Positions 47,758 to 59,639 of a DNA stretch of 64,000 nt are shown piece by piece. The notes beneath the pieces were generated by a model that made no database searches, had not been told where the DNA came from, and saw only the letters and a program-made list of their open reading frames with translations. Numbering within the stretch: the stretch's first letter is position 1; every line of letters begins with the position of its first letter. The stretch covers positions 5,757,501 through 5,821,500 of the forward strand of contig CM056573.1 in assembly GCA_029721435.1 (NCBI GenBank), in the 5' to 3' direction. A program made the position numbers and the translations under genes. This DNA comes from Gymnothorax reevesii (taxonomy: Eukaryota > Chordata > Actinopteri > Anguilliformes > Muraenidae).

Positions 47758-48773
47758 CCACTGCTGCAGCAAAGCATTTAGCCCCCAACTTTTTTCTGAT
47801 TTTGCATATTTGCCGCACTAAATTGCTTTAAATTTTCAGAAACGTTGCAATATTGGACCAGGAGTACGTAAGAAAATTCAAAACATCTGTTGCCGAAAAA
47901 TACAATCTTATTCATTTTTTCTTGTACAACGCAGGTGAAGAAGTAATCCCCACATAGAACTAACAACTAGTTATATCAGCTTCGGCAGCAACAGTTGTAA
48001 TAAAATGCTACCGATGACTGGAGAGCAGTCTTTCGTGGAGGAATTTTGACTGGCTCCTCGTGACAGAATTGCTTTAATTCAGCAACACTTAAGGGTTTTG
48101 TAAGTATGAAACTCCCACACAAGGTCCTGCCACTGCATCTCAACGAGGTTCAATTTAGGACTTTTGTGCCATTCAGAGGTGGACTAGCTCATATTATTTG
48201 GATCTCGGTCTTGCTGCATAGCCCAAATGTGACTGAGCTTAACACCATAGGCTTATGACAGGACATTCTCCTTCAGGATTTCCTGGTAAACAGCAGAATT
48301 CAGTCTCCTTAATTATGTCAGGTCACCCTACCTCTGAAACATCAAAGGTTCGACTATGTGTATGATGCCATAATTGTGGAATGGTGTATTAGATGAAAAG
48401 ATGGCCTAACAGTGTTGGTCACGCAAAGATGCTAAGGGGCTAAGAGGACATCAATAAAACACTCAGGGGCTGCCAAAAGTTCCTAGCCTGATGTATACGC
48501 CTTGTTTAAAATTAAAAGAGACAAAAGTTCCATTTTCGACCCATTGGTCCATAGGAAATTATCCAAAAATGCTTGTGGGTCATCAAGGCGTTTTTTTGGC
48601 ATATGTGAGATGACCCTCTGTGTTAATCTTGGCTGTCAGTGACAAAAAAAAATTGTATTTCAGGTCCTCCTTGTCTTGAATTAAATTTTTTTTTGAAGAT
48701 TAGATCAAGTATGACAAATATTCAAAAATAAAAGAAAACAGGGGTGGAGAAAATGCTTTTTCACAGCACTGTA
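47758..48773 (-). pseudogene. Degenerate Tc1-like transposon, both ends present
   Basis: The left end CACTGCTGCAGCAAAGCATTTAGCCCCC is the diverged inverse of the right end GAAAATGCTTTTTCACAGCACTGTA. The interior has the complement of the PDLNP region (GAGGTTCAATTTAGGAC at about 48148) and other transposase blocks, so it reads on the minus strand. It is about 1 kb, shorter than the usual 1.2-1.6 kb, with deletions and stops. Confidence 0.7.
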
Positions 48774-49429
48774 AGTGGAAACCAAGGACAACATCTGTCC
48801 TTTTTCTCCCTTTGTAAATCAGGGCTTAGCCTGGACCCACATATTATCTGGTCGGGACATAAAGCAATCAAGTGCTTCTCTTTTAAAGATGAAAGTAAAC
48901 TTCTTCAATATCTGATTTAGTCTCACATTTAACATTTAACTGGACTGACTAGCATGAGTAGTCCATTCATTTATTTTCATGCCCATTCTGGGTGGGCTGA
49001 ACATACAGGAGACAGTTGGGCATCTTCATATAAGCCAGTTCACAAAGTCAAAATATTTAATTTGGGCAAGAGGAAGCAATATTTACCAAACAATCAGATG
49101 ACTTCAGCCACACAAGGTCTACATTCATACATGACCTTTATTTAACCAGAAAGACAATTGAGATAAAATCTCTTTTACAATTGTGACCTGGTCAAGAAGG
49201 CAGCACACAGCAGTTTGCATATTCGGACAAAAAAAAAAAAAAACTTTACGACAAACAAAACAAAATAATCAGACAATCAACCATTAACAATAAAGGTGGT
49301 GTGTATTCAACTGTCTGATACAGTTTTGTTTTTGAGCATAATTACTTATTAGCGATAAACAGTAATAGGCTATCCCGGGAAACAGGCGTGTCAGAAAAAT
49401 TAGAAATCCTTCGATAAATCAAGCAATGG

Positions 49430-49760
49430 CTTTGGATTACAATGCCTTTATTTATGCTCGTTAACGTTGCCTTCGACTCTGATGATCTGTCTGTGGCGCA
49501 GTCGGTTCTCGCCGAGCGAGAGCTCTTGATTAATGGGCGCTGGCCTGCCGATGCTCAGCGCTCCAGGTAATTATGTGTACATTGCCTTAAAATCATATTA
49601 GTCATTCTGACCCATTGCAGTTTTTAATTAGTTTGAAGGAAGCAACCCTTTCATGTCTCCTCACTTCAGAGCAGAAGGTAATCAATTCAGATGTGATATT
49701 GATAGCCATGGAGTGATGCAAACGTGTGTGCTTTGTTTAATTAAATGCAAACATTATGGG
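49430..49760. promoter_or_regulatory. Candidate conserved noncoding element in mipol1 intron
   Basis: Balanced-composition, non-repetitive sequence with clustered AATTA/TTAATTAG homeodomain cores, GCTCGTTAACG, and CAGGTAATTATG, unlike the degraded repeats around it. The position in a mipol1 intron near foxa1 suggests enhancer function. This is inference from texture only. Confidence 0.25.
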
Positions 49761-51547
49761 TACAAAGGTCCAATCGTGGACACAAATAAGGGCTGAGGAG
49801 GATTGCTTCACAACGGATTATCTTATCTATTCCCCCCCTCCCCCAGCCCCCCATCCCCGCCCCAAACTTATTTGTACAAACCTTTCCAGAGGCTACATAT
49901 ACACCATGAATCACTGCAATTTCAGTTAGTTTGACAAACACCCGAGACCGGCGACGATAAAAATAAAAACACAGAAACGCAAGCGCATAAATTCGGAAGC
50001 ACAGCTTCCGTTTGGGTGAGCTTTGAAATACAAATTGAGAGGATAATAAGATATTGTGCCCTTTTGCCACTATATTAAGGAATGTTTTCATATATCCTGG
50101 AGATTTACACATCCAAAGTGTACTTCACCAGTAATCGTGACACTTGGCCACATAACATACAACAATACAGTGTGAAATACAAAGGAAGCATACTTAAACC
50201 CCAAACAATCCAAAAAATAACTCCCAGTGGATTAAACTATTATGAGTACTATTATGATTACTGTATATCAGTGATTGATATCAAACACAACATACAGGAT
50301 AGCAGCGCAAGTTCATTATGCTGTTTGCAGGTGTATATACCTGTACATACTCAGGTTAGTAAATTTAGACGCTGACAAAGTCACTACTGATCCATACATT
50401 TACCATAGCATATTGGAGATGAAATTGAAATGTTTGCAAGCTTACGGTGCAGACCTTCAGCTTTGAGGGTGCTTACAAATAGTAAATCAGGTAAACGGTG
50501 CAGGAATTACAGCAGTTTTTTAGGTGGTGACCCCTTTTTATGGGACAGATAGTAATTGGACAATATTCAGTTAAAACCTCAATTCCAGACAACTTAGAAC
50601 AAGGGGTAAAATGAAAATAGAAACAGCAAGCAGTAATTTGCAAATCTTTTAAATCCCGTATTCAAATTAATTAGAAGTACAAAAACAAAATGAGAATTGT
50701 TCTGCAATGTCTGCAACATGTTCCAGTGAAGATGGCACATTCACCATTGAGTAAAATCATCTCTGCTTTTAATAGCACTCAACAGTGGGAGTCTGCAACT
50801 GTGTAATAACTATGATTGGCATTATTCATTATAAGACTTCTGGACCTTTCCACCTCTGTCAGTTCATTTCAGATGAGTGCAAGCCCAGAAAAGTCAGAAG
50901 TGCTTCTAGATGGTGTAAATACATGGCATCCCACATAAACCCAGGGACATGCCTTTGGAAGATCTGTAAACACTGTCAGCAAGCAGCTTCAAAATTAGCA
51001 CTGTAGCAATGGTCTGCTATTATTATTTTTTTTTTTTTTTTACAGTGACTGGGCTTCAGTTGTAATGATGAAAAGGCAATCCGTCAGTAACAGAGTAGTT
51101 GACAGTATGTAGAATTAGATTCTGTTGCTCAAATAAAAGGGGGCTGCACACGTTTGATAACCTAGCATAGCCTCATAGCTTTGTGTTGAGTTGCCCAGTG
51201 AAGGGGAGAAAATATAAGTTTGTGCACATGAAGCCAAGTCAGTAAGTAGCACCAGGGAAATAGATTTTACTCTGTTGTTTACAGGGATGCAAACTAGCTA
51301 GTCTCTTTTTATAGAGGACCTCCACTATTCTGCCTCCCTTTTCCTTTGGTTGGACCGAGAGTATAATAACCACCAGAGTCAAGGCTCTAATCTAGTACAT
51401 TCTATTAATGCAAATAAATTATTAGGTTATTCGTCAGAAGGTAGCTTTTGTGACATGTACAGCTAGTTACATGGTTCCACAGCTAATGCCAGAGTCGTCC
51501 AGGTAACATTACTTCACACACTTGCTTGGCTGATATACATCATCGAT

Positions 51548-51680
51548 CAGGGTTGGGTTCAATTACTTTTTTCAATTACAATAACAGTAATTGTAATTTA
51601 ATAGATTTTTTTTATCTATAAGTAATTGTAGTTGAATATTCTGTCCAGAAAACAATCAATTGTAATTGAATCCCACCCTG
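51548..51680. mobile_element. Small teleost MITE-like repeat, CAGGGTTGGG ends
   Basis: CAGGGTTGGG at the left and CCCACCCTG at the right form short imperfect inverted ends around AATTACA/TAATTG-rich sequence, the form of a very common fish repeat. 133 bp, noncoding. Confidence 0.55.
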
Positions 51681-51939
51681 GCGTCGTTTCTCTTACATCT
51701 TTGAATCGCCAAGCACAATTACTATGACTTTAAGATAGAAAAAAAAACCACTACAGTTTCCAATGACAACAGCCTATCAATAGTGCAGAATATATTTTAA
51801 AGGTTCAGCTCCATATTGTTATGACTTGAAAATCACAATAAAGAAAACCAGCAACGACAACTTAAACAAATTAATTCTTCACTGATTAGGTCCAAAAATT
51901 TCTACAAATAATCCACTGTGCAATCATATAATAACACTC

Positions 51940-51985
51940 TAATGCCACCATGTAATGTGGCATTAACCCTAACCCTAACCCTAAC
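51940..51985. repeat. Hairpin joined to a short interstitial telomeric tract
   Basis: TAATGCCAC, 8-nt loop, GTGGCATTA at 51940-51965, directly continuing into TAACCC repeated three times plus TAAC at 51964-51985. Confidence 0.85.
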
Positions 51986-53007
51986 GCCAAAACAAACCTT
52001 TCTCCAACTGAACAAAATCACAGCATTTATAAAGACTAGAAACATTCTGGAAAGATCTACAGGAGTCCTGGGTGATCCGGCCCCCTCCAGGCAAGAAGAA
52101 GCCAGAAACTTCTAGAAAGTACTGGTCTATTTCATCACAAACAAGTGGTATTGCATCAGATCATGTTTTACTTCAGACATACCACCAGAGGGTGCTAAAT
52201 GATGAACAAAAGAGACAAATAGCTGACCAGTAAAGCAGCAAAAACAGTATGTAACAAATCCTCATTTACAAATGATATACAGTGCTTTACATAAAATACT
52301 CATACATAACAATATGTCTTCTCCCTTGCGGTGTGACTGCATTGTATACAGTGCAGTTAAATATTCAAAACATGGGATTCAGAGGCTTAAGGATGGGTGT
52401 ATGGTTGTTGTTTTAGATTCCTTGTTGCAAAATCAATAACACTGCCTAAGCTGGTCCAGACTGACTCAGAATTTTAAGGTTAATGAGAGTTAAAAAAAAA
52501 AAAAAACATCCGCAGTCAAAATGGCCAACATGGCCATAACAATGAACTATTATTTATAAAAGCAATAAAAACTTTTTACAAAGAAAGTCTGAAGAACACT
52601 TTGTTCATCAATGTACACCATCTGATAAAGTTTCAGCAACATCTGAGATGGTGGATGTCAGGCCTTGGTGATGTCACACAGAATTATCGTTAACTGAGTT
52701 CATCAGATAGCCATCTCAGGTGCTGTACAGCAAGGCGCTCCTGACAAGCCCGCTATCCAGTTCTAAAAGCAAATCCCTGGTTAATCGTTAGCAGTTTCAG
52801 AAGCGTGCTATCAGGAGCATACGTAGAAACTCTTCACAGAGCCTTACCTGTGGCTCTCAGAGCAAACTTGGGCAGGTCACCACATATGAAGCCTAAAAGT
52901 GGTTGCTGCTGACAGACCAACAACTTTAACTTCTCCGCCCCATTCGCTTACTGCCATAGCAATGCTTGCTTGAATGAGCCACCTCAAGGAAACAAACAAA
53001 ATTGGGT

Positions 53008-53465
53008 CCACTCCCAGCTTTGACTATGCGAATACAGTACAGTCCCAGCTTTGACTGTGCCTATAAGACAATACAGCCTTGGGACAAACTGTGTTGAAAG
53101 AAGTATAAAATCCCAGCTCAGAATGTGTTAACAAGAGAGTCCAGTCCCAGCTCAAACTGTGCTAATGGGAGACAACACTCCCAGCTCAAACTGTGCTAAC
53201 AGGAGAATGCAGTCCCAGATCAAACTGCGCTAACAGAAGAATACAGTCCCAGCTCAAACTGTGCTAATAGGAGAATACAGACCCAGCTCAAACTGTGCCA
53301 ATAGGAGAATACAGTCCCAGCTCAAACTGTGCCAATAGGAGAATACAGTCCCAGCTCAAACTGTGCCAACAGGAGACTACAGCCCCAGCTCAAACTGTGC
53401 TAACAGGAAAATACAGACCCAGCTCAAACTGTGCTAATGGGAGACTACAGTCCCAGCTGATACTG
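53008..53465. repeat. Minisatellite, 34-bp unit
   Basis: About 13 units resembling CCCAGCTCAAACTGTGCTAA plus CAGGAGAATACAGT. CCC starts at 53112, 53146, 53180, 53214, 53248, 53282, 53316, 53350, 53384, 53418 and 53452, exactly 34 bp apart. The upstream two or three units are more diverged. Diverged units resume at 53940-54090 after about 430 bp of other sequence. Confidence 0.93.
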
Positions 53466-53939
53466 TTATGTTACTACTTGATAATATTCCAAATGCTGAG
53501 GAAACTACAGACATGGAGTGATGAAACATAATTGACATGATTTACTTGAGCATTGATAATGTTGATAATTTGAAGTGACTTCAGTTTAGTGGGGATTTTG
53601 TGATCATAATACTAAAAAGTCAAGAGAAACAGGGCCAAAGACAAGGCTCTAAATTGCCTTCAGATTGCACCATTTGTAGTCTAAATTTTCAAATATTTTT
53701 TGGGGAAGCATGTCCCTGTGCCCCCCTTGCAAGAACTGGCGTGTTGTTCCGCTCTGTGGTGCACCATTCCCAAATTTTACACACCCATTTTTGAAATCCT
53801 GACTAAACCCCTGGAATACTGTCCAAAAAAATAAGTTCATATGGAAATTCCTTTCAAACTCAGCAAAGCAGCCACTTGTATTCACCACACGGCCACAGAT
53901 AAGGATCAGAGTCCAGTATCTGTTCAGACTCTTCCTCTA

Positions 53940-54090
53940 GGCAAAAGTCCAGTCCCAACCGCAGCCCAGTTCAGACTGTGCAAACAGGAGTTTCCAGCCC
54001 AGTTCACACGGTGCTGCGGACAGAATACAGCCCCAAGCTCAGACCGTGCTAACACACGCGAGAGAATCCAGTCCAAACTCAGGCTGCGCT
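53940..54090. repeat. Diverged continuation of the 34-bp minisatellite
   Basis: CCCAGTTCAGACTGTGCAAACAGGAG, CCCAGTTCACACGGTGC and CCAAGCTCAGACCGTGCTAAC are units of the same type with indels, separated from the main array by a non-repeat segment. Confidence 0.7.
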
Positions 54091-54884
54091 AATGACTATT
54101 GAGTTAAAGGTGTTAAAACAAGGTTCCATCTGCATCAGTGAATTTACACCATCCCAAGAGAGCCTCTCGCGACAAGAATGGGGTGTTAATGTGCGTCCCA
54201 GTTGGCTCGGTTCCTTCCAATGCTGGCTGATACACAAATAAAGCACCATATGCTCTCGACCAATCAGTCCAATCTAAGCACATCAGACAACTCGTGCCTT
54301 GCAGTAATGTTTTCTTAGTTTTTTAAACCGAGGTCGCCCCACACAGGGGTGTGCGCAGAGAGACATCTTTCTCGCCCTTGCATCACAGAAGCTGGTGTGT
54401 GTCTCCTAATGGATGCCTTCCTTTTATGTGCGTCTTGGATCCTGAAGTCGAGCACAATTGAGAGAGGGGGTTGGCGAATCCCGAGCGTAAACATTTGCAT
54501 CTTCAGCTCTTTGTTAGCCTTGGCCCCCGGTTTCCCAGCAGAGGTCCGTCTCCACAGGCCAGAACACAGGGCCTATTGCGCCACTCCCTCAGTCACACAA
54601 CGCAAAATTGGGAACGAAAATAATATCTGCTACCGGCACCAGGCTGAGGTGGGGATGCCCCGACAGCTTCTCATCCATGACTCCATTCCCGCGGAGCAGC
54701 AACAGACAAACACACTGAACAAATAGTCATTCGTGTCTTCGAAAACAAAAACGTAATAGATATACAGAATTATGCAAATACTCAGGCTTCATGAGGATAT
54801 TAAAACAGGATGCAAGTCGCCAAACCAGTTTCTGGGGCCAACTGCCAGTTTACAGCCTAATCTCGCCACACCATGCTCAATTGG

Positions 54885-55450
54885 GCAAATATGCTGCCCA
54901 TCCAAAAAAAAAAAAAAAAAAAAGTCACGCACTCAAATATTTAGTCGGATCCCCTGTAACTTTGATTACAGTGCAAATTTGTCAAGTCACCATTTTCACA
55001 ACCGTACATTTACTTTCAATCAGAGTTGGCTCGAGATCTTGTCTTCACGACAAGATGGCCGAACCCCTTTTCAGTCTTCTCGAGAATGTCCAAAACACTT
55101 TCAGTGCGGTTAAGGTCAGGACTTTGTGCTGCCAATTCTTGCGTGAAAATGATTCCTCATGCTTGTTTTCCTCATGCATTGTTTGCTTTGCCTGATGTAG
55201 GCCAATCACTTTCCCCCTCTGAAATTTAGCAACGCCTTTTCCGCCACCAAGGGATATGCATTTCAACATGTTTTTTTGTAAGAAATGTAAAACTACGCAC
55301 TTCATCTTTCAGGGTTAAAATAATTATTGGCAGGTGAAACATAATATTTCCTGCTATAATAATCCAATCATGGAATTTGTTTATTTATATCCAAACGGTG
55401 ACTTTTTTTTTTTGGTCGGGCTCCGCTGTGTACATGACCGCCACTTCTCA
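54885..55450 (-). mobile_element. Tc1-like transposon fragment, degenerate
   Basis: Terminal CTGCCCATCCAAAAAAAA followed by GTCACGCACTCAAATATTTAGTCGGAT and a diverged transposase complement with GGTTAAGGTCAGGACTTTGTG near 55108. The same type as the fragment at 1-345. No intact frame. Confidence 0.65.
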
Positions 55451-55659
55451 ATGCAAAATACTTAAGGTACGGGATAGAGTCAAGTCATCACGGTTTCCAT
55501 TCGATATTAGCAATATAAATGTGCAAATCTATTGACTTAATTTATTGAGTTTCTCTTCTTGGTGCAGTTGAAGCTAATGTTTGAAGACGATGCTTCAGCA
55601 AGGAAACCTCTGGGATGAGCACACTATAAGCTAGCTGGATGTAATAAACGCCCTCACAC

Positions 55660-56450
55660 AACTGTGTACACTCAATCACAACTACCAGCTGAACAAAAAA
55701 CAACTCATAACTCCCAGATAAGCACAAAAACTCTGAATCAAAATCATGACAAACTGCTGTATTTGGACCAGCTGAATCCGGATAACAACTACCAGCTGTG
55801 CAAAAACCATCGGCACCCAACTCTTGACTCCCAGATGTGCACAAAAACTCTGAATCAAAATCATAACTAACTGCTGCATTTGGACCAGCTGAATCCAAAT
55901 CACAACCATCAGCTCTGCATAGACCCGCCGACACAAAACCTTTTTAACCAGGCGTGCACAGAAGCTGTGAATCCAAATCGTACCTAACAGCTGTGCACAG
56001 ATCCTCCGAATCTAACTCACAACTACCAGAAATGCCCAGAACCTCTGGATTCAAATCATTATGAGCGTCAGTGCTTCAGATCCTCAAAATCCAAATGACC
56101 AGATTTCCAAAGACCTACTGACTCAAAAAACCATAATTTTCAAGTGTGCGCAGAACCACTGAAGCCGAATCATTAGTACCCACCAAATCCAAACTACAGC
56201 TACCAGCTGTGCGTAGCATAAAGAAATTGAATCAAAATCAGCCACCTGTAAACAAAACCTCAAAATTCAAATCATTACTACAAAATGTGCATAAACCCAC
56301 TGAATGCAAGTCAGAACTCCCAGCCCTGCCCAGCCCCACTGAGCACAAATCATACCGACCATAATGAACCTCTGAATCCAAATCAAAACTAACAGCCCTT
56401 CATATTCCTGCAAATCCAAATCATAACAACCTGCTGCACAAGGCTGTCTG
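55660..56450. repeat. Degenerate minisatellite, about 39-bp unit with 117-bp higher order
   Basis: Units of the type CCAGCTGTGCACAGAACCTCTGAATCCAAATCATAACTA recur about twenty times. Two 117-bp super-units (55713 and 55830, each CCCAGAT-GCACAAAAACTCTG) are much more alike than neighbouring units. The long frames on both strands are due to the repeat (39 and 117 are multiples of 3). Confidence 0.8.
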
Positions 56451-57690
56451 AAAAAACTCACTATTTTCATAAAGGCCAGAACAGAACTGAAAACAGGATC
56501 AGGGGCCCTGTGGCTCACTGGCAAAGAGATGAGGCCCCATTCCAGTTCTGAAGTGAGTCTGGCCCGTGGCTCTCGCGTTTAATGCAAAAACCTAGAAAGT
56601 CACATTTTTGAGGAAAATGATTTTAATGTTATTTTGGGCTTACTCGTCTCTTCCACATCATTTGACACTGGAACTATACAGAAATTAGGCACAGGTTTCC
56701 AAGAAACACCAAACACAGGAACAGCACAAGGCATGGCCTTATTGACTGGGCTGGACACGTTTTCCCCATTTTCTCAAAATGTCTGAAATGTGACTTACAA
56801 GAATTTTCAATTTAACGCCCGAGTTTCGGAGAAGATTTTCTGTTTTCAGATGAAAAAACGAAAAAAATATCATAAAAAAAATTAAGAACTCCGAACAATC
56901 TTAGTAGACACTGTCCCAAATCGGAAGTGAATTGAGGAAGTAGTTTAGCCGCCAGCAGTCAGACAGGCAGCGGAGGACGAGGGAGGCAACGTCTCCGGCG
57001 ACAAAACAAGGAAGGGCGGGGAGAAATTAAAAAAGAAATGTATGAAGCAGTTTGGGGTGTTTTCATGGAGTTCTAATAATGAGTTTGGAGGGGTGGTGGA
57101 CCTGATCCAGAATCCTTTATACAAGCCACCCCTGCCTCCAGTCGGGCAAACCTGAGCAAACATCACGGTTTTGCTCATTTGAACCCCTGCTCTCCCCTGC
57201 CAGGGTGCCAGTGAGTTCAGAGCCCCTGTATCTGGCTGTTTCTGAATAACTTTGAGGACGATGACCTGCAGACCGGCACAGATACTCTCACAGAAGCGTG
57301 GGATGCGAAACCTGACTTCAGATCAGAAACAGAGGAAATTTCTATCAGTAACGGACATGGATGTTTAAATGAAAAAAAAAAGACAAGTGTACTTACTATG
57401 CACACATTTAATATGAAGCCAAGGTCAGTTCAGAGCCAAAGGATAATTTGAATTCGTCAATTAGCTGTGCAGTTGGAAGTACTATTTTTATTCAGATGAA
57501 TTTTGAGATTTAATTTCATTTCATGGTACATCCATGATTATACACTTAAAAAGTTCCTGAATTTTTGAGATTCAGAATTTAACTCATTTAAGTGATAATT
57601 GAGTATGTGGCTCAACCATTGGACTTTTCATTCCAGATAATATTTATAAACTTTTTAATTAACACTTGTTTTCTAGGGTCATGACCCCTT
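56451..57690. other. mipol1 intronic DNA, no gene recognised
   Basis: A GC-richer part at about 56940-57310 looks non-repetitive and could be regulatory. No exon can be supported. Confidence 0.35.
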
Positions 57691-57699
57691 CTGAAAGCC

Positions 57700-58235
57700 A
57701 CCATATCTGAGAAACTAAACACACGCCAAGCCCATTTTGGACTCCACTTATTGGGTAAATTGTCACTGTACATGAACTACGAAGAAATGCAAGATCGTCA
57801 GTTGAGAAAGTTTTAAAAAAATCTTTCAATTTGACATGAAATTACCCTCTCTGTGAATTCTAGAACAACATATGCCACCATCTATATGTCGTCTGTTCAA
57901 GGGATATCCCTACATTTTCCAGCAAGATGATGATAAACCACATGCTGCATAAATTTCAAGCGCATGGCTGTGTATAAACAGTGCGGGTGCTAGACTGGCC
58001 TGCCTGCAGTCCTTATCTGTCTCTGACTGAAAATGCACGGCGCATTATAGATCAAAATATACAGCAATGAAGGCCCTTTAAAAATTTGTCGCTGAAGACC
58101 AACATAATGGAGGAAGAGGGGGAAAGTTTGCTTGCTAACTTAACCAACTGATGTCTTCAGCTCCCAAAAAAATTTACGAGTGTGATTAAAATATGATGTT
58201 ACACACAATAACCAGATGACTGCGCCAACTTTTTT
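57700..58235 (+). pseudogene. Tc1/mariner transposase 3' fragment
   Basis: CTAGACTGGCCTGCCTGCAGTCC at about 57990 encodes LDWPACLQS, the mariner-type catalytic D block of a common fish element. An upstream block with CAGCAAGATGATGATAAACCACATG and a downstream end CGCCAACTTTTTTTT are the other recognisable parts. Stops are frequent. Confidence 0.7.
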
Positions 58236-58359
58236 TTTAAACTCTGTTGCAGTCATGACATTGACTATTATCTATACAGGCAGTTAAATTCACATTTGAA
58301 CAATAGATAATGTGATGTACTATCTTCAGTAGAGTTGAAGGTGAGTGGACGTTTCAAGC

Positions 58360-58580
58360 CAGTCCCTTTGATTATCCCCGCCACAAAGTGCGACGGGGGA
58401 TATTGGATTGGGATCAGTTCTGGCGTCCATCCGTCTGGCCCGCAATGGGGACAAGATTTCTCTGAAACTATTATACCTACATTCGTAAAATTTTGCAAGC
58501 TTAATAAGCCACTCATGATCTACGTTTGAAAATGTATGTTGAAGCTTATTCTTTTACTGAATAATGGCCTTTGATCTTGG
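58360..58580. repeat. Teleost dispersed repeat fragment
   Basis: CCCCGCCACAAAGTGCGACGGGGGATATTGGATTGG and CCATCCGTCTGGCCCGCAATGGGGACAAGATTTCTC resemble a repeat seen widely in fish introns. The family is not identified. Confidence 0.4.
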
Positions 58581-58788
58581 CACGGGATAGCGATGACACT
58601 GTCATCTTCTCAATCTTCTTTTTATTAGTATTTTGTGCAAACTTTTTCAGAAATGAAGTTGCGAGTGTGTGTGCGTGTGTGTTGTACATTAAACGACTGA
58701 CGTCATGCTTTAGGGTGAATTAGTTATTATTTGGTGAGTCCATAGCTTCTCGTTTTAAGTGCCAGATGGGAACAGCGATCGCACTCAC

Positions 58789-58883
58789 CTGCAATGCGCT
58801 CGCAGCGTCTGAATTTCTTCCTCCAGACTGTGATTCCTCTCCAGGGCCATGTTATGCTCACGGATCACAGCATCAAGCCTCTC
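58789..58883 (-). CDS. mipol1: MIPOL1, internal coding exon
   Basis: A 95-nt exon with acceptor TAATTCCACGCAG and strong donor GTGAGT (minus strand). It reads ERLDAVIREHNMALE, RNHSLEEEIQTLRAHC and ends in AG, which with T of the next exon gives Ser. LEEEIQTLR is identical to remembered human MIPOL1 at the same place, and the upstream pattern of hydrophobic heptads fits a coiled coil. The upstream exons, apart from the candidate at 59585-59605, are beyond the window. Confidence 0.92.
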
Positions 58884-59584
58884 CTGCGTGGAATTACAGA
58901 CAACAGGGTTAGAGTACTCCTGAGTCCCAGGCTAAAACATCAGCAAGCACGTTCTGATTTTTGGGCAGTGCGACCATATCAACAACACCAGAGCAATGTT
59001 ATAAACTGACTATTAAAACCAACACAAAGGTCCAAATGTGTTAGCAAAACTGAATGGATAAAGTCAGTTTAAATCATTTTATTTTTTCATTATATTATTC
59101 ATCTAAACCAATGCATTGCTCTTTTTGGCTCTCATTCCATTTTCATTCCACAGTATTCTTGAAGCCAATTTTATTAGACTCCAAAAGGGTGTTTTATTTA
59201 ATGCAATTTAATGCAAATTATACTTTTCTATATTAATCACCAATTTACTTCATTACAATTTTACTTCTATTTTACTTTTTCAAACTTTTGGCGCTCTCTA
59301 AACTCATTCCATTAATTATGTATGCTTGTTCCATATAATCAATGCTTGCAAATATACTTTAATACTACATCTTCTCGTTTCAAAAACTTTCATAAAATTA
59401 TTTCAAATGGCACTATGACATGACTTCATTTTAATTTTAACTGAAAATTGGCTGTCAACAGGCTCTGCATTCCAGATCCTAGAGTAATAACTCAGAATTT
59501 CAGAAGAAACAATTCTGAATTCATTGCAAATGACTCATCGGTTCATTAAAGTCCTGAACCGGGAGGCAGGGTAAAGGCACTTAC

Positions 59585-59605
59585 ATTAAACGCCACCTGA
59601 ATTTT
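59585..59605 (-). CDS. mipol1: Candidate 21-nt mipol1 microexon
   Basis: On the minus strand a long T tract and GGTCAG precede AAAATTCAGGTGGCGTTTAAT, which is followed by GTAAGTG, a near-consensus donor. It would code KIQVAFN in phase 0 and join the next exon as KIQVAFN-ERLDAV, keeping the coiled-coil register (Ala and Phe at positions where human has Ala and Leu). The exon is only seven codons, and the T tract comes from a poly-A run. The alternative is that it is a chance splice pair. Confidence 0.4.
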
Positions 59606-59639
59606 CTGACCAAAAAAAAAAAAAACTGGCAAATCATGG

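Larger units (their letters stand above)
42623..58788 (-). other. mipol1: mipol1 intron of 16.2 kb
   Basis: The largest intron in view. It contains Tc1 relics (42949-43275, 47758-48773, 54885-55450, 57700-58235), a LINE/SINE-tail-like repeat (44870-45065), a 13-bp hairpin (46942-46974), a possible regulatory block (49430-49760), a teleost MITE (51548-51680), a telomeric tract (51964-51985) and two minisatellites. The phase match of the flanking exons and the conserved TLR-to-LKDQF spacing argue against a missed exon inside. Confidence 0.85.

Noticed and set aside
53008..53465. Resemblance to a CRISPR array
   Set aside because: There are no unique spacers. The whole 34-bp unit repeats, so it is a minisatellite in a vertebrate intron.
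55542..55934. 130-codon minus-strand frame with repeated peptide motifs
   Set aside because: The peptide repeats come from the 39/117-bp tandem DNA repeat. No start context or splice signals support a gene.
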